Assembly (NCBI RefSeq): GCF_003006155.1
Contig: NZ_CP023559.1
Coordinates: forward strand, 1,116,001 to 1,180,000
Direction: 5' to 3'
Source of the DNA: Salinicola tamaricis
GTDB lineage: Bacteria; Pseudomonadota; Gammaproteobacteria; Pseudomonadales; Halomonadaceae
DNA: 64,000 nt
This document shows positions 1 through 8,337 of the stretch, piece by piece. A model generated the notes under the pieces. It did not search any database, was not told the origin of the DNA, and saw only the letters and a list, made by a program, of their open reading frames with translations. Both the position numbers and the translations under genes were made by a program. Position 1 is the stretch's first letter. Each line of letters starts with the position of its first letter.

Positions 1-102
1 AGCTTCTGGGTCTGCACGGCCAGTGACGGCAACAAGCTAACCCTCAACGATGCCGGCCGGGTGACGCTGACCCAGGGTGATCGCAGCGGATGCCCTCCCT
101 GA
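1..102 (+). CDS. GspH/FimT-family pseudopilin, C-terminal fragment
   Basis: This is an open frame from the window edge to a TGA at 100-102, about 33 residues. The end carries Cys-(x)n-KLTLNDAGRVTLT followed by a second Cys four residues from the stop. This is the usual C-terminal strand pattern of GspH/FimT minor pseudopilins, where a late 'GRV' strand and a disulfide close the domain. It converges on the minus-strand pilin cluster that ends at 120, which supports a type IV pilus role. The N-terminal helix lies outside the window, so the family call rests on a short tail and on context. Confidence 0.5.
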   Translation, partial: SFWVCTASDGNKLTLNDAGRVTLTQGDRSGCPP

Positions 103-119
103 GGGCTTCCGGACGTGGT

Positions 120-455
120 TCAACGCGGCGTACTGCGCTCCACGGCACGCGCTTGGGCGCTGGAGAAAATCTCGCGGGCGCCGATACAGCGCTCGACCTG
201 AAGTCCTTCGCCGGGTGCCTCCTGGTCGAGGAAGCGCTGCAGCGCCCGCTGAGCCTTACGCACTTCGTCGATCTCGATCCAGCGAATGCGCAGGCTGCCG
301 TCGGCCTGACGCACCGCACACTTGGCCATCTCGCGCTCATCTGCCCGCGTGGGTGATAGCAGGCCGAGTAGACAGAGCCCGAGCACACAGAGGCAGAGCG
401 CTGCCAGTCGCGCGCCGGGTTTCCTTCGCGCCCGCCCTCTGGATCGCCTCACCAT
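120..455 (-). CDS. Small secreted hypothetical protein coupled to the pilin gene
   Basis: This is a 111-residue protein of unknown function. Its ATG (453-455) overlaps the TGA of the upstream pilin gene (ATGGTGA), which suggests translational coupling. The N-terminus is Arg-rich (about 16 residues), followed by a Leu/Cys-rich hydrophobic stretch and an Ala-Asp-Glu junction, as in a signal peptide. The mature part has two Cys (around AKCAVRQ and [10 protein letters not shown]) that could form a disulfide. I recognise no domain. Position and export signal suggest an accessory pilus or periplasmic protein, but that is inference. Confidence 0.6.
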   Translation of the reverse strand: MVRRSRGRARRKPGARLAALCLCVLGLCLLGLLSPTRADEREMAKCAVRQADGSLRIRWIEIDEVRKAQRALQRFLDQEAPGEGLQVERCIGAREIFSSAQARAVERSTPR

Positions 456-889
456 GCTCCCTGCTCCGTTTTGTTCAGCCGCCGCCCGGTATTGCCTTGG
501 GAATCGATCCATAGCACGCCATCGCCCTGCTGCGGACTGCCCGCCTGGGGCGTCGCGGTCATCCGCACATACTGGCCTGCCGGCGGCGCCTGGCCGGAGC
601 CGCCGCCGGTGCAACCCGCCTGATTGCCGCAGACCGCCAGTCGATAGTCGCTGTTGCCCAGGGTACCGCCGCCGGTGAGAGTGGCCACGCTGGGAGCGTA
701 TTGCAGAAACTGGCCGTAGTAGCTCTCCTGGCGCGCCATCGCGCTTTGCAGTAGCGCTTGACCGTCGCTGCGCCGCGAGCGCTCGACATACTGCTGATAG
801 CTGGGAATGGCGATCGCGGCGAGAATCCCGACGATCGCCACCACGATCATCAGCTCGATCAGGGTGAAACCACGCTGGCGCTGGGTCAT
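449..889 (-). CDS. pilE: Type IV minor pilin PilE
   Basis: A 146-residue prepilin. The ATG at 889 gives the short leader MTQRQRG followed by [20 protein letters not shown], with the glycine for prepilin-peptidase cleavage and Glu at +5 of the mature protein. An upstream in-frame ATG at 997 would add an implausible 36-residue leader, so I rejected it. The hydrophobic helix is followed by a '[16 protein letters not shown]' segment typical of PilE minor pilins, and two Cys frame the C-terminal D-region (VCGNQAGC). It lies downstream of pilY1, the last pilin of the pilVWXY1E order, and overlaps the next small gene. Confidence 0.85.
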   Translation of the reverse strand: MTQRQRGFTLIELMIVVAIVGILAAIAIPSYQQYVERSRRSDGQALLQSAMARQESYYGQFLQYAPSVATLTGGGTLGNSDYRLAVCGNQAGCTGGGSGQAPPAGQYVRMTATPQAGSPQQGDGVLWIDSQGNTGRRLNKTEQGAW

Positions 890-993
890 GAAGGCTCCGT
901 TCGCGGACTGATAGGAAAAAGAGGTAGGAAAATAGGTAGAAAAAAGAGAGTACCGTCGCGATCGACGGCGAGTCGGAACTAAAGCCAGCGGTA

Positions 994-3900
994 TCACGGG
1001 ACCGGCTCATACCAGTAGGTGCGGCGCACGCGGTAAGGCAGTTGCATGCCTCCGCCGGCCGCTTCGGCACCCGCCTTCATCAACCCTTTCAGGGAGGCGG
1101 CACCGATCCCCTGCAGGTAGAGCGCATCGCCACGCACCAGCACCGCCGGCCGCCCCAGCAGATATTCCCCCGCCGCGACCGCACGCGCGCCCTTCTTCAG
1201 CTCGGCGTCGTCTCCACTGGCGCCACCGATACCCAGACCGGTGAGCAGGTCGATACCGAACAGATAGCTGCGCCCCACCACGGGTACACAGATCGAGTCG
1301 GGCTTGTCGGGCACGTAGGCGGAAAAGTAGACGCCACCATCGAGGGTCACGCTCGGCGAGAGCACCTTGGCCCCGGTCAGTGGCAGGCTATAGCCGCGGT
1401 CGAGGTAGAGCACCCAGCCCGCCCCCGACTGCCACGCCGGCAGGCAGGCCCGCGCGTCGGCATCGCTCTTCTCAGCACCACTATCGGCCTGAGGGTCGCA
1501 GAAACGCTGGTCACTGATATCGGTCAACCGATCGAGGCTGACCGGTTCGATCTTGCCCCCCTCCGCCGCCGCCACGCTGACCGGGTCACGCACGGCGAAG
1601 AAGGCATCATGCACCGCCGGCGCCTGGCTGCCCTCGCCGCCCGCCTTGGGGTTGGCGCGATCGCCGCTACCCAGCAGCAGCAGGTCCTGGCGGCGACCGT
1701 CGACGTCGATTCCGACGAAATCCACGCTGGTGAAGAAACGCCGATTGTCCTGGCCCGTGCCACCGAGCGCCGCGATCTTGCGCACTCGCCAGTCGTCGGG
1801 GTCGCCACCCGCGAGATCGAGCCGCCACAGATTGCCGCCCACGTCGGCCAGATAGATACGATCGGCGACGCCGTCGTTGTCGCTGTCGACCACACGCGGT
1901 GCGGCGGGCAACGCCTGGCGAAACGTCTCATTGCCGACGAAGCGCCCGGGCGTACTCGGGTCGGCGCGGTAGATGAGCCCGCCGGTCACGGCGTCGACGA
2001 TATACAGCGCGCGCCCCTGGCCATCCGCCTGGGTAGCATTGCGTTCGGGGTCGTCACGCCCGGGGTCGTAGCCACCGCTGATCACGAACACCGGGTTGGC
2101 ATGGCCGGGCACCCGCGCCGGGGTCGGTGCCGCCCAGCTCTGGCCGAGTTCGGCGAAGTCGCCGCTGGCGCTCAGCTGCCAGGCCAGCGTCGGCTTCGTC
2201 GGGTCGGTGACATCGAGTGCGTAGTAGTGGCGCCCGCCGCGGCGCAGCCCGAAGGCCAGCAGCATGCGGTCATCGCCTTTAAAAGTGATACGCCCGTCAC
2301 GATCGGCATCGATGCGCACGAAGGCGGCTGGACCATCGACACCGTAGGGGTGGCGCGGTTCGTCATCTGCCGCCTCCCGGTTGTCACGCAGCGTCGGCTG
2401 TAGCGGCGCCAGCGCCGCGGCATGAAGGCCCACTGCTCCTGGCCACTGTCACCGTCGACGAAATGCAGGAAGCCGGCGTTGGTGCCGAAGGCGAGATAGA
2501 GCTTCTCCCGGGTGTCACCACGGTCGTCACCGTCGAGGCGGCCGTAGTTCAGCGCAATGGGGTCGCTGTGCAGGATATCGCCGAGAATCCACGGGCGGGC
2601 CTGGTTCTGCACGCCGTCGCCATTCTCGTCATCGACGTCCACCCCGCGCGCCCAGGCGATCAACCGGGCGATCTCGGTTTTCGAGGTCCACTGCGGCAAC
2701 CCCCAGCTGGCCGGATCATCCAGCCAACTGGATTGGGATGACAGCGCCAGCGGACGCAACGCCCCCTGCGCCTGGGTAAAGACCTGACGCCCGTCGGCAC
2801 CGGTCTCCTTGGCGAGCGCACGGCCCACGGCCTGGTTCAGCAGTGCCCCCACGCCGCCGGCCTCGACCGTGTTGCCGTCCGGCGCATCGAGGCCGAGCGC
2901 GTCACTGCCGGACCACCAGGTGTAGGCGCTCTTGAGAATATCGCCGGTCTGGGCATCGAACGCCTGTTTGCCGCGTACATCTTGCCAGGATTGCTGCGAG
3001 ACGAAGCGGAGCCGCTTGACGTTGCCGCTCCAGCGCGGCGTGTTGCGCGGCAGAAAGCGCGGCAGGTAGAGCCGGTCCAGGCTCTGGGTGTTATTGGTAA
3101 AGGCGGCGGAGACCGCTGGCGCAGAGAAGGTGGTGCTGCGCGAGAGCACGTCGTCGATGGCGCCCTGGAAGGCGGCGTAGCTGGGCCGAGTTGGCCGCGG
3201 TGAAATAGCCCACGCAGGCGTCGCGGCCATGGTAACGGGTGTCCCGGCGCGGTGTGGGGCAGGTCTTGCCCGGCGCCAGGTTGAGCGGGCTAGCGCTGTC
3301 GATCAGCAGCCGCTGATCGGTATCGAAGCCGATGGTATAGGTGGTCACCGGCCCGCGCGGGATATTCCCCTGAGAGAAGGTCTCCAACTGCTGCATATAG
3401 TAGGCCAGCTCCGGCATGCAGTTGAGTTCGCGCGTTGGCCGCGAGAAACCGTCGATCGCCGCGTACGCCTCGCAGCCATGATAGAAGCCGCTACCGGTCA
3501 CCAGCCGAGCGATGGCGGCATTGGCGGCGGTATCGTTCTGCGGCACGCCGTCGGTCATGTAGATCAGATAGAGCGGCTCGCACGGGCGCAGCGGCGAGCG
3601 ATAGGGCGAATTGCGGCCGTCGCCGTCGAGCGCATCGCGACTATAGGGCGGGTTGAGATCAGGGTAGACACGGGGCTGAGTGCCGTAGAGCGGCCGCTCG
3701 CCCTTCAGGTAGCGGAATATCTCGTAGTAGGTCTCGCACAGCGGCGTCGAGGTCACCGGGTCGAGATCATCCAGCGTCTGCTGCAGCGCCGCGCGCTGCT
3801 CATCGCCCCCGCTCTTCCCGCTGCCGGGTAGCGGATAGATGACCCGTCCACCGTCCGGCAGGTAGCCGTTGTAGTTGAAGATCGTCAGCCCGAAGTCGAC

Positions 3901-4206
3901 CTGGGGGTTGTTGTCCACCAGCGCGTCGATCACCGTCTTGGCGATTTTGATCTTGCTGTCGTTGCCGCCGCTGCCGGCGACCACGTCGCGCATGCTGCCG
4001 GAGGTATCGAACAGGATCATCACCTGCGGCTTAGCCCCGCGCGACTCGATATCGTAGAGACTGCGATAGATATCGGTATCGTCGGCACCCGCCGGCAGCG
4101 CCAGACACAGCATGGCCAGCAGCATCCAGCACAGCACCTGTCGCGCCAGCGCCGCCACACCGTGCCCGCCGCAGGCGGTACGCTCAGAAGATACCAGCAC
4201 GGCCAT
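994..4206 (-). CDS. pilY1: Type IV pilus tip adhesin/biogenesis factor PilY1 (two frameshifts)
   Basis: About 1070 residues, close to PilY1 of pseudomonads. Order of parts: signal-peptide-like N-terminus (about 25-42); von Willebrand A domain with MIDAS motif DTSGS at 67-71; mid region; C-terminal beta-propeller that contains the calcium-loop pattern DSDNDGVAD typical of PilY1. The reading frame is broken near 3190 (after [11 protein letters not shown]) and near 2410 (after QEQWAFMP). The first and last segments share one frame, so the two shifts cancel. PilY1 works with the minor pilins at the pilus tip in adhesion, calcium-dependent extension/retraction and surface sensing. The start overlaps pilX by 23 nt. 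I read the breaks as sequence errors. Confidence 0.85.
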
Positions 4207-4669
4207 CCCCTCCCGATGTCACATCCACCGTCTCGATCCGCAGCCCCAGCACCTGGCGGGCGTTGACCGCTGAGGCGCCGCGGGTACCGCTGGCGTCGAG
4301 CTCCAGCGGCAGGCAGCTACCGCTGGAGTAGCCGGGCACCAGGCAGGTATGGGCCGCGCGCAGCAGTTCGATGCTGAGCTGGCTTCCCGCGGGCAGCACC
4401 GGAGGACTGCCCTGCCACACCTGTGGCGTGCCGGGCTGGGCGCTCTGCGACTGTGCGCGTATGGCATCCAGCTCATGGCTGGCCGCATCGAGCACACCGT
4501 GCAGCGACTGGAACAACGTGCGCGCCTGCTGATGCGCCACGCCGAGACGGTTCTGGGTCGCCAGGGTCTCGGCCAGCGCCGCGGCCACGATCGCCAGCAG
4601 CAGCAGAAAAATCAGACTCATGAGCAGCGCCACGCCGCGCTGCTGGTGGGGGCCGCGCCACTCAACCAT
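4184..4669 (-). CDS. pilX: Type IV pilus assembly protein PilX
   Basis: 161 residues, intact. The N-terminus has the prepilin pattern HQQRG followed by VALLMSLIFLLLLAIVAAAL. As in other PilX proteins, the +5 glutamate of major pilins is absent (Met here). The helix continues with AETLATQNRLGVAHQQ, a PilX-type alpha-helical spine. Two C-terminal Cys (HTCLVPG, GSCLPLE) may pair. It sits between pilW (8-nt overlap at its start) and pilY1 (23-nt overlap at its end), which implies co-translation. PilX is a minor pilin of the tip priming complex. Confidence 0.85.
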   Translation of the reverse strand: MVEWRGPHQQRGVALLMSLIFLLLLAIVAAALAETLATQNRLGVAHQQARTLFQSLHGVLDAASHELDAIRAQSQSAQPGTPQVWQGSPPVLPAGSQLSIELLRAAHTCLVPGYSSGSCLPLELDASGTRGASAVNARQVLGLRIETVDVTSGGDGRAGIF

Positions 4670-5613
4670 TGCCGCCCCCCGGCCGATGCATCTCCAGCGG
4701 CACCACGAAGGCGAGTTCCCGATAGCGCCGGCCGGCCGCCGGCGCGACCTGAGTCCCGTCGCTCAGCGCATACTGACGCGGATCCTGATAGGTGGCACGC
4801 GTCGCCACCGAGATCACCGCTTCGATCTGTGCCGCCTGGATGCGTGGCGCCATCGCCGCGCTCAGATTGGCGCTGGTCTGCCAACTGCCGCCGCCACCGC
4901 CGGCGTTGGCCACGTACCAGCGGTAGGCCAGCGCCTCGACCCCCTCCAGCACCTCCTGGTTACGTAAGCGTGAGCCAGAGAGTCTCAATCGCCGCAGCGC
5001 GGTGTCCCATTTTGCTGGCTGAGGTAGTAGAGGCTGCCGCCATAGCGCCAGAAGTCAGTGGCATCCGCGCGCTGTGGCTCAGCGGGCGGGGTACCATCGA
5101 AGAAGCTCGCGAAAGGATAGAAGCTCTTGAGCGCCGGGCCACCGCAGCCCGCCGCCGCGCACGGCTCGGCGGCGTAACGGATGACCACATACGTCTGACT
5201 GGCCAGCGGGCTCTGCAATTTGCAGTCCTCGGGCTGCGTGGTCGACGCCCACACCCCCAGCGGCAGGTCGGACGCCGCCTGAGCGCCGCGTCCGAAGGCG
5301 AAGTCGCCGCCGCAGTCGCCTTTCAGGGTGAGGGTGCGCCCCGCTCGGCGTCGGCAGGCACGCGCCCCCAGAAGTCGGCACGGCGGAACTCGCTGTTGAA
5401 GCGCTCCTGGAGCAGGCGCGCCTTGTCCATCAGGCGCGCCTGCGCAGCGGCATCAGCGGCACTTTCGGCGCTGGCGAGATAGACCCGCGTCAGCGCCAGG
5501 ATCATCACCAGGCCGATCGCCATCGCGATCATCAGCTCGATCAGCGTCGCCCCGGCCTGGCCACGGGGGACATCGGCCCGGCCCGGGCCGCGTCCACCGC
5601 CCGCCCCCACCAT
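4662..5613 (-). CDS. pilW: Type IV minor pilin PilW (frameshifted)
   Basis: The N-terminus shows the prepilin site QAG followed by ATLIELMIAMAIGLVMILAL, with Glu at +5, then a PilW-type spine. The frame breaks near 5340 (the downstream frame continues RTLTLKGDCGGDFAFG) and again near 4988 (continuing LRLSGSRLRNQEVLEG). The last frame ends at 4662 with a typical VPLEMHRPGGGNG tail. The combined span of 952 nt fits the roughly 300-residue PilW family. The start lies 25 nt after pilV. The breaks resemble the indels seen in essential genes across this window, so I treat the gene as functional. Confidence 0.75.
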
Positions 5614-5638
5614 CAGGCCCCCACCCAGGCCGCGAGCG

Positions 5639-6100
5639 TTACCCAGCGCTGATGATTGGCGCTCCCCGGGCGCTGACGCACGCCGGCAACTGTGCCGGCG
5701 CGGTCAGCGCGATACGCGAGTACCACACCAGGGTGACGGCGAGGTTGCCGGCGGCACCCGTCGCCGGCGCACTGACACACACTCGCGGGTCGGGCAGCGC
5801 GGCGCGCGGCGTCCACGCCGCCATCCAGGACTTGAGACCGGCGGGAATCGCGTTCTGCTGGGTGCTATCGCTGGCTTGGCTCGGCTCATAGTTGCCGGCG
5901 AAGCGCTGGCTGCGATCGGGGGCGAGCTTGGCGCGCTCGAGCAGGTCCTCCGCCATGATCGTCGCCATGGCGCGGTGGCTGGCCTCCTGCCCCAACCGCT
6001 GCTGCTGTGCCAACAGCTGCGCGGTCCCCAGCAGGCCGATGCTGAAGACCAGCATGGCGACGAGGACTTCGATGAGCGAGAGGCCGCGCTGTTGGCGCAA
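5639..6100 (-). CDS. pilV: Type IV minor pilin PilV
   Basis: The prepilin motif RQQRG followed by LSLIEVLVAMLVFSIGLLG is followed by the PilV-typical QLLAQQQRL and RAMATIMAEDLLERA segments. I chose the TTG at 6098-6100 because it gives a five-residue leader, the length expected by prepilin peptidase. A GTG at 6175 is also in frame and would make a 31-residue leader. No strong ribosome-binding site decides between them. It is the first gene of the pilV-W-X-Y1-E run and encodes a minor pilin of the priming complex. Confidence 0.75.
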   Translation of the reverse strand: MRQQRGLSLIEVLVAMLVFSIGLLGTAQLLAQQQRLGQEASHRAMATIMAEDLLERAKLAPDRSQRFAGNYEPSQASDSTQQNAIPAGLKSWMAAWTPRAALPDPRVCVSAPATGAAGNLAVTLVWYSRIALTAPAQLPACVSARGAPIISAG

Positions 6101-6242
6101 GCCGTGAGGACACTGGGGCACCCCGGCTCCGCAGGGAGCCGTCGGACAACCGACGGCCGAGAGGGTAACGACCACCGGCGCCGCCGGCGGTTACAATTGT
6201 TTACCCTGTATCGGCCAGAAAGAGAGAGAGTTTAGGGTGGGA

Positions 6243-7244
6243 TCACGCTTCGCTGACGATGACCTGCTCACGCAGCTCGCGCGGCATGGAGAAGGTGATG
6301 GTCTCGGCGCGCCCGTCGAGCTCCTCGGGCGCGGCGGCACCGAGCTCGGTAAGGCGTTCGATCACGCCTTTCACCAGCACCTCGGGGGCGCTGGCGCCGG
6401 CGGTGATGCCGATGCTGGCCACGCCCTCGAGCCAGGCGGCATCGATCTGGCTGGCATCGTCGATCAGATAGGCTGGCGTTCCCATGCGCTCGGACAGTTC
6501 GCGCAGGCGATTGGAGTTGGAGCTGTTGACGCTGCCCACCACCAGCACCAGTTCGCTGCCCTGGGCCAGTTCGCGCACCGCGTCCTGACGGTTCTGGGTG
6601 GCGTAGCAGATGTCGTCCTTGCGCGGCCCCTGGATCTCGGGGAAGCGCTCGCGCAGGGCATCGATCACCTTGGCGGTGTCGTCCATCGACAGCGTGGTCT
6701 GGGTGACGAAGGCCAGCCGCGAGGGGTCGCGCACCGGCAGCTCGCGCACGTCCTGCTCGTCCTCGACCAGATAGATGGCACCGCCGTACCGGGTGTCATA
6801 GCGACCCATGGTGCCCTCGACCTCGGGTGGCCGGCGTGGCCGATCAGAACGCACTCCTGGCCACGCTTGGCGTAGCGCAGCACTTCCATGTGCACCTTGG
6901 TCACCAGCGCGGCAGGTGGCATCGAACACCTTGAGCCCGCGCGCCTCGGCCTCCTGCTGCACCGCCTGTGACACCCCGTGGGCGGAGAAGATCACGATCA
7001 CGTCGTCGGGCACCTCATGGAGCTCCTCGACGAAGACCGCCCCGCGCTCGCGCAGGCTGTCGACCACGAAACGGTTGTGAACCACCTCGTGGCGCACGTA
7101 GATCGGCGGCCCGAACACGTCGAGCGCGCGATTGACGATATCGATGGCACGGTCGACCCCGGCGCAGAATCCTCGGGGATTGGCCAGCTTGATCTGCAGC
7201 GGGGGCCGCGCCGATGGCTGGGTAGTGGGCTGATCCTGTGTCAT
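6243..7244 (-). CDS. ispH: 4-hydroxy-3-methylbut-2-enyl diphosphate reductase IspH
   Basis: Last enzyme of the MEP isoprenoid pathway; it reduces HMBPP to IPP/DMAPP using a [4Fe-4S] cluster. Visible motifs: cluster Cys27 in [18 protein letters not shown], second Cys in DATC, TQTTLS, third Cys in [11 protein letters not shown]. Between DATC (near 6917) and VEGTMG (near 6826) the frame is wrong. The alternative frame there reads [16 protein letters not shown] and LIGHAGHP, the normal IspH sequence, so an extra base near 6915 is cancelled by a missing C near 6830. The annotated frame stays open only because the two cancel. It ends the rpsT-to-ispH block, downstream of fkpB. Confidence 0.9.
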   Translation of the reverse strand: MTQDQPTTQPSARPPLQIKLANPRGFCAGVDRAIDIVNRALDVFGPPIYVRHEVVHNRFVVDSLRERGAVFVEELHEVPDDVIVIFSAHGVSQAVQQEAEARGLKVFDATCRAGDQGAHGSAALRQAWPGVRSDRPRRPPEVEGTMGRYDTRYGGAIYLVEDEQDVRELPVRDPSRLAFVTQTTLSMDDTAKVIDALRERFPEIQGPRKDDICYATQNRQDAVRELAQGSELVLVVGSVNSSNSNRLRELSERMGTPAYLIDDASQIDAAWLEGVASIGITAGASAPEVLVKGVIERLTELGAAAPEELDGRAETITFSMPRELREQVIVSEA

Positions 7245-7313
7245 GGAAACCTCGCGCCGGAGCGCTGACTCGGGCTGACGCCGGCCACCCGCGGTCGGGC
7301 GTGCCGGGCTGCC

Positions 7314-7781
7314 TCAATGGGTGGTGGCCGGACGCACGTCGAGAATCTCGACGTCGAAGGTCAGGGTACGCCCCGCCAGCGGATGATTGAAGTCCACCTC
7401 GACATGGCGCTCGTCGACGCTGGCGATCACTCCCGGCAGCTCGCCGCCGGCGGGATCGGCGAAGGACATCACCATGCCCGGCTCGACCGCCTCCTCGAAG
7501 CTGTCGCGGGCCAGACGCTGGACGTTCTGCGGGTTGTGCTGGCCGAAGGCGTGCTCCGGCGACACCGTATAGCTGCCGCTCTCGCCCGCCGCCAGTCCGC
7601 TCATCGGCGCCTCGAAGCCCGGCGGCAGGTTGCCGTCGCCGACCTGAAAGGTCGCCGGCTGCTTGTCACGGGTGGAGTCGACCACCTGGCCATCCTCGAG
7701 CTTCACCGTGAAGTGCAGGGTCACTTCCATGCCCTCGCCGACCCGGTAACGGCCGTCGGCAGGCTGTTCATCATGCGTCAT
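7314..7781 (-). CDS. fkpB: FKBP-type peptidyl-prolyl isomerase FkpB (SlpA)
   Basis: 155 residues with the FKBP/SlyD-like core: [18 protein letters not shown], then [23 protein letters not shown], the [14 protein letters not shown] insert, and [11 protein letters not shown] at the end. It catalyses cis-trans isomerisation of prolyl bonds, with chaperone activity. The ATG at 7779-7781 overlaps the TGA of lspA (ATGA), the standard lspA-fkpB arrangement. A longer in-frame start lies within lspA and was rejected. Confidence 0.9.
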   Translation of the reverse strand: MTHDEQPADGRYRVGEGMEVTLHFTVKLEDGQVVDSTRDKQPATFQVGDGNLPPGFEAPMSGLAAGESGSYTVSPEHAFGQHNPQNVQRLARDSFEEAVEPGMVMSFADPAGGELPGVIASVDERHVEVDFNHPLAGRTLTFDVEILDVRPATTH

Positions 7782-8292
7782 GGGGTGTTCTCCTCGTCGG
7801 TCCCTGCCGCGCTCGTCTTGGCCCCGCGGCGGGATTCGAACAGCGACTGCAGAATCAGGCCGATGGCGCCGAGGGTGATGGCACTGTCGGCGAGATTGAA
7901 AGCCGGAAAATAGTAGCCGCCCCAGTGGAACGACAGGTAGTCGACCACATAGCCGTGGACCAGGCGGTCGTAGAGGTTGCCAATGGCACCGCCGATCACA
8001 GCGCCAGCGAGATCGCGGTGAGCGTCTCGTCACGCTTGAGCCGGTAAAGCCATAGCGTCAGCCCGACGCTGGCGCCGATCGCGATCAGCGCAAACAACCA
8101 GCGCTGCCAGCCGGCGTGCTCGGCGAGAAAGCTGAAGGCGGCGCCGGTGTTGTGCAAAAGCGTCAGGTTGAATACCGGCAGCACCTCGAGCGGCCGGCCG
8201 TAGTCGAGGTGCGACGTGGCCAGCGCCTTGATGCCCAGATCGAGCACGATGACCAGCAGCGACAGCCACAGCCAGCGCAGCGGACGCCGCAT
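7778..8292 (-). CDS. lspA: Lipoprotein signal peptidase LspA (one frameshift)
   Basis: Membrane aspartyl protease that removes lipoprotein signal peptides. The N-terminal frame (from 8292) holds [36 protein letters not shown] and further transmembrane segments. After ISLAL the frame ends at 7996 and continues one base off as [13 protein letters not shown] and [11 protein letters not shown], which contain the two catalytic aspartates (GNxxDR and FNxAD). The join needs one G restored (CTG-GTG-ATC). The length of about 171 residues is near the usual 160-170. It lies between ileS and fkpB. Confidence 0.88.
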
Positions 8293-8337
8293 GCGCGCGG
8301 CATCGGTGCTGCGGCTGGAACGAGAGCTGCGTTGACG

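Noticed and set aside
1042-2403. 453-codon plus-strand open frame
   Set aside because: It is antisense to the PilY1 propeller, low in complexity and without a recognisable domain.
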